Assembly: GCA_003820635.1 (NCBI GenBank)
Contig: RPOS01000056.1
Location: 1-17,108, forward strand
Length of the DNA: 17,108 nt
Reading direction: 5' to 3'
Source of the DNA: Verrucomicrobiaceae bacterium
Lineage (GTDB): Bacteria; Verrucomicrobiota; Verrucomicrobiae; Verrucomicrobiales; Akkermansiaceae
Of the stretch, positions 7,512 through 14,508 are shown in pieces. The translations under genes were made by a program, and so were the position numbers. The notes beneath the pieces were generated by a model that was given only the letters and a program-made list of their open reading frames with translations, was not told the origin of the DNA and did no database searches. Positions within the stretch are counted from its first letter, which is position 1; every line of letters starts with the position of its first letter.

Positions 7512-8246
7512 TCATCTTCCGGCGCGGAGGAATCCGGCCACCTCCGCGGCCAGCCATTCCGCCGCCTCCCACGGCACGCGGTGGCCGGCCGCCGGAGCGA
7601 TGGCCAGCCTGCCGTGCGGAAGTTTGTCCACGGCGCGCCCGGCCAGCGCGCGGAACTTCGCATCGTTTTCCCCGGCCACCCACAGCACGGGGATGGCGAT
7701 CTCATCAAGCCGCCGCCACAGCGCCTGCTGCGCGCCGAGCGACCAATCGACAAAACTCCGGGCGATTTCCCGGCGGCGCATCGCCAGGCTGCCGGATGCC
7801 TGCGGCTCGCGCGGCATGGCGGAGCCGAGCGCCGGCTGAGCGTTCCAATCGGTTAGAAAATCCTGCCAGTTTCCGGTGAGCGCCTTGCCCGCCCACACGG
7901 CATCCGCGGCGCGCCGGGCCTCACACTCGTGCGGGTCTTCCAGGCCCGGATGCGCGGAAACGATCACCGCCGCCTGCCACGGATGGTTTTTCTCCAACAA
8001 CGCATGCAACGCCAGCCGCCCGCCCATCGAATATCCTAACAGCGCCCGCCCGACGCCGCGCGGAGCCTCTCCGCCGGCATCCGCATTAAGCGCCGCGCCG
8101 AAGTCCGCCAGCGGCAGCGGCTGGCACTCCAGAAAGCGCCACAAGTCCACCGCCCGCGTGCCGGTTTTCGCGGCGGCCAGCAGTTTCGCAAAACCGCGCC
8201 AATCCGCCGCCATGCCCACCGCGCCGTGCAGCAGCCAACATTCCAT
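7512..8246 (-). CDS. menH: MenH-like alpha/beta hydrolase (SHCHC synthase candidate)
   Basis: A 244-residue alpha/beta hydrolase whose features fit MenH, which eliminates pyruvate from SEPHCHC to give SHCHC in menaquinone biosynthesis. The oxyanion-side motif LLHGAVG is at 5-11. The nucleophile elbow GYSMGGRLALH gives S73. DWNAQPALGS (about 133-142) aligns with the WxQQPxF segment typical of MenH. VLWVAGENDAKFRALA holds the likely acid D195, and AGHRVP gives H222, completing the Ser-Asp-His triad. The ATG at 8246 was picked because it begins right at the first beta strand; a GTG ten codons earlier is also possible. It sits 44 bases after the GYF_2 gene and 10 before ribF. No other menaquinone gene is in view, so a different small-molecule hydrolase cannot be excluded. 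Confidence 0.78.
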   Translation of the reverse strand: MECWLLHGAVGMAADWRGFAKLLAAAKTGTRAVDLWRFLECQPLPLADFGAALNADAGGEAPRGVGRALLGYSMGGRLALHALLEKNHPWQAAVIVSAHPGLEDPHECEARRAADAVWAGKALTGNWQDFLTDWNAQPALGSAMPREPQASGSLAMRRREIARSFVDWSLGAQQALWRRLDEIAIPVLWVAGENDAKFRALAGRAVDKLPHGRLAIAPAAGHRVPWEAAEWLAAEVAGFLRAGR

Positions 8247-8290
8247 CGCGCCCGCCTCGCGGCGCTCGTCGGCCACTTTGGAGCACTGGA

Positions 8291-9064
8291 TCACGGCTTG
8301 GCGAATTCCTGCTGCAGGTTGCGCAAGGCTTCCTCGACCTGTTGCCGCAGCTCGGGGCTGCCGAGCGCTCCGAACATCACGGCAAGGATGGAGGCGAGCA
8401 TGAGCACCGCGAGCAGGATCATCAGCCAGTAAAGGATGGCGAGCACCACGCCCGCGCCATCGAGCTTCTTGTGGTAGGCATAGCCCGCCGGGCAGACATA
8501 CATCCGGTAGGAAACCCAGAGGTTGAGGATCGGCACCAGGTTTCCGAGATACCACCAACGGCTCATGCCGACGTTTGCCAGGCGCTGCAGGCCGAAATAA
8601 AGCGCCACCACCAACGGCACAAGCGCCGCGCCGATGGTCGCCACGCCCATGATTTCCGGGCCGAATTGCTGACTCAAAAACGGAAGCCCCGCGGCGAAAC
8701 CAATGTTCCAAAAAACCGGGAACAGGATCGTCATCAGATAGAAACTCCGCCGCCGCGCACCCGGCCAGCCGCCTTCCTGGCCCAGCATGGCGGCGGCCTC
8801 GCTTGGTTGTGGCGGCGTATAGGGATTCGCCGCCGCTTTCGCCAGATCCGGCGGCGGCAGGCTTGGCGCGGTGGAGCGTTTTTCAAACAAGTCCTCGATC
8901 TCCCCGGCCGCTTGCCAATCCGCCATGCCCTGCGTCCAAACCATGTCGAGGCGCGGATTGAGCGTCCCTTCCTGCGCCTTCACCCGCAGTTCAGAAAAGG
9001 TCACCGGTCCCACTTGTTCGCCTTCCCGCGTGAAAAACCATGCGTCCTGAGGCAGTGCATTCAT
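8291..9064 (-). CDS. GYF_2-domain membrane protein with DUF805-like region
   Basis: A 257-residue protein. The N-terminus (about 6-60) is a GYF_2/DUF4339 domain: AWFFTREGEQVGPVTFSELR followed by the QGMADWQAAGEIEDLF segment. This fold is usually found as a cytosolic adaptor at the end of bacterial membrane proteins and probably binds a peptide. A Pro/Ala-rich linker (about 65-105) follows. Then come about four hydrophobic segments (near 107-131, 139-162, 168-190 and 208-238). The piece RLANVGMSRWWYLGNLVPIL resembles the RxxDxGxSGWW core of DUF805 proteins. The last 20 residues form a charged helix. It lies between the CorC-like gene and menH on the same strand, with 59- and 44-base gaps, and is likely cotranscribed. 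Its function is not known, and nothing nearby clarifies it. Confidence 0.85.
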   Translation of the reverse strand: MNALPQDAWFFTREGEQVGPVTFSELRVKAQEGTLNPRLDMVWTQGMADWQAAGEIEDLFEKRSTAPSLPPPDLAKAAANPYTPPQPSEAAAMLGQEGGWPGARRRSFYLMTILFPVFWNIGFAAGLPFLSQQFGPEIMGVATIGAALVPLVVALYFGLQRLANVGMSRWWYLGNLVPILNLWVSYRMYVCPAGYAYHKKLDGAGVVLAILYWLMILLAVLMLASILAVMFGALGSPELRQQVEEALRNLQQEFAKP

Positions 9065-9123
9065 GCCGCTTGGTTATTGGACGGGAGAAACCTTGTCAAA
9101 CCCCGCCTTGGCACGGCTGGCTT

Positions 9124-10443
9124 TCAGATGGCGGCGTCCTGATCCACGGCGGGAAGCCGGCGGATCATCACCTTGTCGATGCGCTGGCGGTCCATGTCCA
9201 CCACTTCGAATTCAAAGCCGCCGGCAATGAAGGTTTCACCCTCCGCCGGCAAGCGGTCGAGCCGGTGCACGATGAAGCCGGCGAGCGTCTGGAACGGCTC
9301 GCGCTCCTTCTCGATGATGGCCTCCAGCTCCGGCAGTCGCTCGATGACTTCATCGACTTCCATCAAGCCGTCCACGATCCACGCGTCCTGGCCGGACGGG
9401 CGCAGCGCCGCATGGTCGTGCTTCGGATCGCGCGGCCGCAGCTCGCCGACGATTTCCTCCACCAGGTCCTCCAATGTGATCAGGCCGCGGATGGTGCCGA
9501 ACTCATCGGTGACGAGCGCCGCGCCCAGCGGCGAGGCGCGCAGCGTGTTCATCAGGCTGAGCGCCGGTTGGTTTTCCGCCACGAAAATGGGCGGGCTGAA
9601 CAGCTCCGTCAGCGGCCGGGATTTGCCACTGGCCGCGCTTGCGAAAAGAGCGTGCAGCGAGACCAGCCCGCAGATTTCATCGCGTGAAGTGCCCTCGTGC
9701 ACCGGGAAAACCGTTTGCCGGCTGGCCGCCACGCGCGGCCAGATTTGCTCGATGGTCTCGTTGGCCCGCAGGAAAAGAACCTTGGGCTTGGGCCGCATGA
9801 TTTCCTCGGCAAGCACCTCGCGCAGGTCAAACACGCCCTCCACCATGCTGGATTCGCTCTCATCCATCATGCCGGTGATGATCCCCTCCCGCACCAGCAC
9901 CTGCACCTCCTCGCGCGTCGGCCCCGTCGGAGCCGCGGCGGTGTCGCCCAGCAGCCGCATCACCAGCCGGGTGCTCAGCTCTAACAGCGAAACCAACGGC
10001 CCCGCCACCCGTGACAACATGGCCATCGGCCGGGACATCACCACGGCGATTTTTTCCGCATGGCGCAGGGCGATCCCCTTCGGCACCAGCTCGCCGATCA
10101 CCAGCGAAAGATAAGTGATGCCGGTCACCACGATGCCGAAGGCGATTTGCGGCGCCCAGTCTGCGAGCAAGGGGGCCTTCGCAATCCACGGCGCGAGACC
10201 GCCAGCCAGCGCCACGCCGCCAAAGGCGCCGGAAAGCACACCCACCAAGGTGATGCCGATCTGCACCGAACTGAGGAAACGCTCGGGATTTTCCAGCAGT
10301 TTGAGCGCCACGGCCGCTCCCGTGCTGCCTTCATCCGCCAATTGCTTGAGCCTGCCCTTGCGGGCGGAAACCAGCGCGATCTCGGTCATGGCGAAAACGC
10401 CGTTACCGAGCAGGAGAAGAAGGATGAGCAGGATGCCAATCAT
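9124..10443 (-). CDS. CNNM/HlyC-CorC family membrane protein with CBS pair
   Basis: A 439-residue integral membrane protein of the CNNM/CorC (often called hemolysin or TlyC-like) family. Members of the family are linked to magnesium or cobalt export and homeostasis. The DUF21/CNNM membrane domain spans about 1-180, with hydrophobic helices at the extreme N-terminus (MIGILLILLLLLGNGVFA), about 58-85 and 98-125. It includes the conserved TEIALVSAR and IGELVPKGIAL motifs. A CBS-domain pair follows (about 200-335; VFPVHEGTSRDEICGLVS and LGAALVTDEFGTIRGLITLE), ending in EDLVEEIVGEL. A C-terminal CorC_HlyC domain (about 350-428) has the DGLMEVDEVIERLPE and FIVHRLDRLPAEGE stretches. The ATG at 10443 fits the N-terminal helix. 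The ion transported cannot be decided from sequence. Confidence 0.93.
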   Translation of the reverse strand: MIGILLILLLLLGNGVFAMTEIALVSARKGRLKQLADEGSTGAAVALKLLENPERFLSSVQIGITLVGVLSGAFGGVALAGGLAPWIAKAPLLADWAPQIAFGIVVTGITYLSLVIGELVPKGIALRHAEKIAVVMSRPMAMLSRVAGPLVSLLELSTRLVMRLLGDTAAAPTGPTREEVQVLVREGIITGMMDESESSMVEGVFDLREVLAEEIMRPKPKVLFLRANETIEQIWPRVAASRQTVFPVHEGTSRDEICGLVSLHALFASAASGKSRPLTELFSPPIFVAENQPALSLMNTLRASPLGAALVTDEFGTIRGLITLEDLVEEIVGELRPRDPKHDHAALRPSGQDAWIVDGLMEVDEVIERLPELEAIIEKEREPFQTLAGFIVHRLDRLPAEGETFIAGGFEFEVVDMDRQRIDKVMIRRLPAVDQDAAI

Positions 10444-10529
10444 GATGATTCATCTGCCATAGCGGCAGGCATGGCGCACGGAACTTGGCGGCAGCCAACC
10501 GAAAAAACCAGAAATCAATTTCACGCTGT

Positions 10530-11861
10530 TCAAAGAATCCGGCCGAGGATGCTCTCGTCAACTTTACCCAGCAGGCGGATGATTTTTCCCCGGGCGGCAT
10601 TGACGATGCGGCTGCGCGCGTTCTCCGGATCGCCCCAATCCTCGCGCAGGGTGAGCTTCTGTTCGGCAAGCGGCACGTCCTGCGGTTCGCGGAGAAAGGC
10701 GCCAACATTCACCAGGATGAGAAATCCTTGGCGCACTTGTTCCGCCGGAACCCTGCCTTGCAGTGCCTCGGCGCCGGATTCGATGGCGGTGGCAAGGGTG
10801 ATCGCGCTCGGAGCTTGCTCGCTCACATAATTCAACAGACCTCTCAGACCGTAAGGATCATCGATGCGAATGATCGGCATTCCGTGTGAAAGGATGCTCC
10901 GGTAATACTCCTCTCCGTGGATCTCCGTCTCGGTCAGATCCGGGAAGGACTCCCATCCCGTGAGGGTTTTGAGATGCTTGCGCCGGATCAGATAGTTTGC
11001 GTTGTCGCCACTCATGCGGCGCGCGATCTGCCAGTTTGTGCCGGTGCACAGATAACGGAGCAAATCCGTGAGTTTTGGAAACCCGAGGACGGAATAGTCC
11101 ATCTCCTCCACCCGCGAGCGGAGTGCCTGGCCGAGCACGGTTGAGGGGATGCCGTCCTGATCGAGCTGGCGCTGGAATGACGGGGCCTTTGCGATGTGTT
11201 CGATCACCTTGCGGGCGGTTGCAAGTATCGCGTCGCGGCCTGATTTCATGGAAATCTTCGGAATAGCGGCTATCGCCTCCTCGGCGGAACTCACTGGCGC
11301 GCTTGCAGGCACGGCAACCGGCTTGGCTTTGGCGGTTTTCGTCTCCTTGGGTGGCTCCTCTTCATAATCCGGGGCTTCGATCCAGACGAAATCGTCGCAA
11401 ACCGCGCGAAGCGTCTGGTTCGTGGCCTTGCGATAAGCCGCGCCGATCACCGTGCGGCCGTATTCGTGGAGCTTTTTCGCAAGCGAGGCAAATCCTCCAT
11501 CGCCGGAAACGATCACGAAGTTGGTGATGGCGGGCCGCAGGTGGGCAAGATCAACGGCATCGATGGCAAGCTGGATGTCGGCGGCGTTTCTCTTGGCATC
11601 GCGCGAGAAACCGAACACTTGGATAGGATCGATACCGAGTTCGTTGATTTCATTGCGGAGGATTCCCAGCCTGGGATCGCTCCAGTTGGCATAGGCGCGC
11701 TGCACGGCGATTCTGCCGGTGAGCCCGGTGGCCTGAATGCGGCTGCGGATTTCCTTGAGTGACAAATCCGCCACCAGTTGGGCGTTGAAATTGTAGCCGC
11801 CCAGCAGGTTTTCAATATCATAGAATACCGCGGTGTTGAATGGTTCCTGTCCGGTGCTCAT
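10530..11861 (-). CDS. NYN-domain (PIN-like) putative RNase with LOTUS/OST-HTH domain
   Basis: A 443-residue soluble protein. Residues 10-162 form a NYN (LabA/MARF1-type, PIN-like) nuclease domain. It opens with TAVFYDIENLLGG (D15), continues with KRNAADIQLAIDAVD (D95, D101) and ends with VIVSGDGGFASLAKKLHEYG (D121). These acids are placed where metal-binding residues sit in the family, so ribonuclease activity is plausible. A low-complexity Lys/Pro/Ala linker (about 163-200) leads to an OST-HTH/LOTUS-like winged helix (about 205-290; YSVLGFPKLTDLLRYLC), a fold that binds RNA, including G-rich RNA. Residues 295-443 match nothing I recognise and may be one or two more winged-helix-like modules. 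The ATG at 11861 was chosen over a GTG two codons upstream; neither has a Shine-Dalgarno sequence. It lies between rpe and the CorC-like gene on the same strand. The RNA substrate is unknown. Confidence 0.87.
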   Translation of the reverse strand: MSTGQEPFNTAVFYDIENLLGGYNFNAQLVADLSLKEIRSRIQATGLTGRIAVQRAYANWSDPRLGILRNEINELGIDPIQVFGFSRDAKRNAADIQLAIDAVDLAHLRPAITNFVIVSGDGGFASLAKKLHEYGRTVIGAAYRKATNQTLRAVCDDFVWIEAPDYEEEPPKETKTAKAKPVAVPASAPVSSAEEAIAAIPKISMKSGRDAILATARKVIEHIAKAPSFQRQLDQDGIPSTVLGQALRSRVEEMDYSVLGFPKLTDLLRYLCTGTNWQIARRMSGDNANYLIRRKHLKTLTGWESFPDLTETEIHGEEYYRSILSHGMPIIRIDDPYGLRGLLNYVSEQAPSAITLATAIESGAEALQGRVPAEQVRQGFLILVNVGAFLREPQDVPLAEQKLTLREDWGDPENARSRIVNAARGKIIRLLGKVDESILGRIL

Positions 11862-11914
11862 GGCCACAATAAACTGAAAATTCTGCTAGAAATTGCCAGC
11901 ATGAAATGACGGCA

Positions 11915-12574
11915 TCATGCACCACGGATGGCGGCGATGGCCGCGGCCATGTCAGGCGCGCGGAAGGTGGATGAACCTGCGACCATCACATTCGCACCGG
12001 CGGCATAACACCGCGGCGCGGTGGCGGCATCGATGCCGCCATCCACTTCAATGTGGAACGAATGTTTGTTGGAATCCCGCAACCGCGCGGCGGCGGCGAT
12101 TTTTTCCAGCACTTCCGGCATGAATGCCTGACCGCCGAAGCCCGGCACCACCGTCATGCAGAGCAGCAGGTCGATCTGGCCGAGAAACGACTCCACCGCA
12201 CCGATCGGCGTGGCGGGGTTGAGCGCGAGACCGGCTTTCAAGCCCGCCGCGCGGATCCGGCGCAGGGTTTCCGCGACATCGTGCCCGGCCTCCACGTGCA
12301 CGGTGATCAGATCCGAGCCCGCATCGATGAAGCGCTGGAGATAATGATCCGGCCGGGAAATCATCAGGTGCACATCGAGGAAAATGTCGCTCGCCTTGTT
12401 GACGGTTTCCACGATGGCGGGGCCGAAGGAAATGTTGTCCACGAAGTGGCCGTCCATCACATCGAGGTGCATCCAGTCCGCCCCGGCGGCCACGGCGCGG
12501 CGCACTTCATCGCCGGTTTTCGAAAAATCAGCAGCCAGCAGCGAGGGAGCGATGACCCTGTCGCGAAATGTCAT
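11915..12574 (-). CDS. rpe: Ribulose-phosphate 3-epimerase
   Basis: A 219-residue TIM-barrel enzyme that interconverts ribulose 5-phosphate and xylulose 5-phosphate in the pentose phosphate pathway. The motifs are textbook: IAPSLLAADF at the start, WMHLDVMDGHFVDNISFGP (metal ligands H36 and D38), FLDVHLMI (H69), MTVVPGFGGQAFM (phosphate loop, about 140-152) and IEVDGGID (catalytic D178). The length is normal. The frame stays open 27 codons further upstream, but the ATG at 12574 directly precedes the first barrel strand and leaves the divergent promoter region free, so it is preferred. Only 53 bases separate its stop from the NYN gene start, so the two may share a transcript. It diverges from tadA across a gap that contains a strong hairpin. 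Confidence 0.96.
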   Translation of the reverse strand: MTFRDRVIAPSLLAADFSKTGDEVRRAVAAGADWMHLDVMDGHFVDNISFGPAIVETVNKASDIFLDVHLMISRPDHYLQRFIDAGSDLITVHVEAGHDVAETLRRIRAAGLKAGLALNPATPIGAVESFLGQIDLLLCMTVVPGFGGQAFMPEVLEKIAAAARLRDSNKHSFHIEVDGGIDAATAPRCYAAGANVMVAGSSTFRAPDMAAAIAAIRGA

Positions 12575-12585
12575 TTTTGGAATCA

Positions 12586-12614
12586 CGGGCGCGATTCGAA
12601 CCACGAAGCGCCCG
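12586..12614. promoter_or_regulatory. Strong hairpin between divergent rpe and tadA
   Basis: CGGGCGC (12586-12592) and GCGCCCG (12608-12614) are perfect 7-base inverted repeats. Inside them, TTCG (12595-12598) pairs with CGAA (12604-12607) around an AACCA loop, leaving a two-base GA bulge. The element lies 11 bases upstream of the rpe ATG and 57 bases upstream of the tadA start, in the only space available for both promoters. There is no U-tract on either side, so it is not a standard terminator. An operator or a 5' leader structure for rpe is possible. Confidence 0.45.
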
Positions 12615-12671
12615 GCAAGACACGGAAAAACTTCGCGTGCATCGCCCGCCGCCATCCATTACCCCTCGCGC

Positions 12672-13205
12672 GTGGACCACGAGGAACCGATCATCGATTT
12701 GCACAGCGACGCCCATTTCATGAGCCAGGCCCTGCGGGAGGCGCACAAGGCCTATGCGGCGGGCGAGGTGCCGGTCGGCGCGGTGGTCGTGCGCGAGGGA
12801 CGGATCATTTCCCGCGCATGGAACCAGGTGGAAACCCTCAAGGACGCCACCGCCCATGCGGAAATGCTCGCGCTCACCGCCGCGCAGGTCTCGCTCGGTG
12901 ACTGGCGGCTGGAAAAATGCACGCTCTACGTGACCAAGGAGCCGTGCCCGATGTGCGCCGGCGCCATCGTCCACTGCCGGCCGGAACGCGTGGTCTTCGG
13001 TTGTCCGGACCCGAAAGGCGGCGCGGCCGGCGGCTGGATCAACCTGCTCGAGGCCAACCCACCGCTCAACCACCGCTGCGACGTCACCTCCGGCGTGCTC
13101 GGCGAGGACTGCCTCCAGCTTCTCCAGAGCTTTTTCCGCGAAGCCCGGGAGCGGAAAAAACTGGAGCGCGGGGCCTCCAATGAAATGACGGATTCAGAAA
13201 ATTGA
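12672..13205 (+). CDS. tadA: tRNA adenosine(34) deaminase TadA
   Basis: A 177-residue zinc deaminase that converts adenosine to inosine at the wobble position of tRNA-Arg(ACG), allowing it to read CGN codons. The cytidine-deaminase-fold signatures are complete: GEVPVGAVVV (31-40), TAHAEMLAL (zinc ligand H62, catalytic E64) and PCPMCAGA (zinc ligands C92 and C95). They are followed by RVVFGCPDPKGGAAGG and, further on, LNHRCDVTSGVL, all typical. The GTG at 12672 was chosen because the residues it adds (DHEEPIIDLHSDAHF) match the length of the family's short N-terminal helix. The ATG at 12720 would trim that helix, and the open frame upstream runs into rpe on the other strand. The C-terminal tail is charged. 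holA follows 80 bases later on the same strand. Confidence 0.94.
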   Translation: MDHEEPIIDLHSDAHFMSQALREAHKAYAAGEVPVGAVVVREGRIISRAWNQVETLKDATAHAEMLALTAAQVSLGDWRLEKCTLYVTKEPCPMCAGAIVHCRPERVVFGCPDPKGGAAGGWINLLEANPPLNHRCDVTSGVLGEDCLQLLQSFFREARERKKLERGASNEMTDSEN

Positions 13206-13285
13206 ACCACCAAGTCGCGACTCTGCGGTTCCGCTCCTCCTTCCCTGCGCTTGCAGTCCGCGCCGCGCCCGGTTAACACCCAGCC

Positions 13286-14440
13286 GTGGCCGCGAAAGCA
13301 AAACCCTCATCCCCGGGCGCCGGAAATTTTTTCGCGGTGATCGGCAGCGATGACGGCCTGGTCCGGGAAAAAGCCCTCGAGCTCTACAACCAGCTCACCG
13401 GCGGCAGCGACGACGGCTTCACCCACGAAACCATCGACGGCATCGCGGACAACTCGGACTCCGCCTTCGAGATCTGCTCTTCCACCGTCGAGGCCCTGCA
13501 AACCCTTCCCATGTTCGGCGGCGACAAGGTCGTCTGGCTGCGCAACGCGAATTTCCTCGGCGACAACGTCACCGGCCGCTCCCAGCGCACCGAGGCCGGC
13601 GTGGACCGCCTCCGCGCCACCCTCGAAGCCGGCGTGCCGGATGGCGTGAAATTCCTTCTAACAGCCCAAGGCGTGGACAAGCGCCGCTCGTTCTGGAAAT
13701 TCATCGAGAAGGCGGCGGAGGTGCAGAGCCACGACCGCATCGACACCAGCCGCGACGATTGGCAGGACCAGGTGGCCGCGCTCGTCACCAAACGCGCCGC
13801 GGAGCTCGGCCTGGATTTTGAAAAGGACGCGCTGGAAATCTTCGTCATGCTCGCCGGCGAGCAAACGCAGCAGATCGGCAACGAACTCGAAAAGCTCGAC
13901 CTCTACCTCGGCCCCGAACGCCGCACCATCACCGAGGACGACGTCAACCGCCTCGTCCCGCTCAGCCGCGCCGCGGTGGTTTTTGAGATCGGCAAGGCCA
14001 TCCAGCAGGGCAACGCCGCCCGCGCCATCCAGCTCATCGACCAACAACTCGAGGCCGACGAATCCGCTATCGGCATCATGCGCGCCTCGATCATCGGCAC
14101 CGTGCGCAATCTCTACATGGCCCGGCTCATCATCGAGAAATTCAAAGCCCCCACCGGCAACTACAACGCCTTCTCCGGCGTGCTCAACCGCCTGCCCGAG
14201 GCCGACCGCGCGTGGCTGCCTCAGAAAAAGGACGGCAGCGGCGTGAATGTCTATCCGATCTTTCTCGCCGCCGCACAAGCCGCCCATTTCGAGCTGGATG
14301 CACTGCAAGACGTGCTGGAAGCCACCCTCAAGGCGGATCAGGCGCTGGTCACCACCGGCCTCGACCACCGCCTCATCCTCCACCGCCTGATCGTGGAAAT
14401 CGCCTCCGCCCGCAAGTCCCCGCCCTCCCGGGCCCGGTGA
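13286..14440 (+). CDS. holA: DNA polymerase III subunit delta
   Basis: A 384-residue AAA+-fold clamp-loader subunit. Delta opens the beta sliding clamp as part of the gamma/tau complex at the replication fork. Delta proteins lack Walker motifs and are divergent, but the overall pattern fits. The N-terminal FFAVIGSDDGLVREKALEL segment corresponds to the usual open strand and helix. Next come the LPMFGGDKVVWLRN segment, the KFLLTAQGVDKRRSFWKFIEK segment, an LDFEKDALEIFVMLAGEQTQ helix with IGNELEKLDLYLG, and the C-terminal collar helices (RASIIGTVRNLYMARLIIEKF and beyond). The length is slightly over the usual 330-350 residues. Translation starts at GTG 13286, and no Shine-Dalgarno sequence is visible. 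It probably follows tadA in one transcript. It contains the only YCTAACAG octamer located in a plus-strand gene. Confidence 0.9.
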   Translation: MAAKAKPSSPGAGNFFAVIGSDDGLVREKALELYNQLTGGSDDGFTHETIDGIADNSDSAFEICSSTVEALQTLPMFGGDKVVWLRNANFLGDNVTGRSQRTEAGVDRLRATLEAGVPDGVKFLLTAQGVDKRRSFWKFIEKAAEVQSHDRIDTSRDDWQDQVAALVTKRAAELGLDFEKDALEIFVMLAGEQTQQIGNELEKLDLYLGPERRTITEDDVNRLVPLSRAAVVFEIGKAIQQGNAARAIQLIDQQLEADESAIGIMRASIIGTVRNLYMARLIIEKFKAPTGNYNAFSGVLNRLPEADRAWLPQKKDGSGVNVYPIFLAAAQAAHFELDALQDVLEATLKADQALVTTGLDHRLILHRLIVEIASARKSPPSRAR

Positions 14441-14508
14441 AACCACGGCCGCCAGGCCGCAGCGCAACGTGTCTCCGGGCAAGTGGCTGGATGAAAATGC
14501 GCAGCGGC

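Noticed and set aside
7502..7620. Possible FMN riboswitch upstream of ribF
   Set aside because: This stretch is the coding end of the MenH-like gene, and no conserved FMN-aptamer segments were recognised.
12575..12605. tRNA-like 3' end on the minus strand (GGTTCGAATC followed after the right spacing by CCA)
   Set aside because: The would-be T-stem does not pair beyond one base pair and no D-arm or anticodon arm is present; the similarity comes from the hairpin in this region.
12384..12671. Upstream in-frame extension of tadA
   Set aside because: It overlaps rpe on the opposite strand and the divergent promoter region, and adds residues not found in TadA proteins.
14446..14459. Hairpin CGGCC-GCCA-GGCCG between convergent holA and the dehydrogenase
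   Set aside because: The stem is only 5 base pairs with no U-tract on either side, too weak to call a terminator; the 68-base gap shows nothing else.
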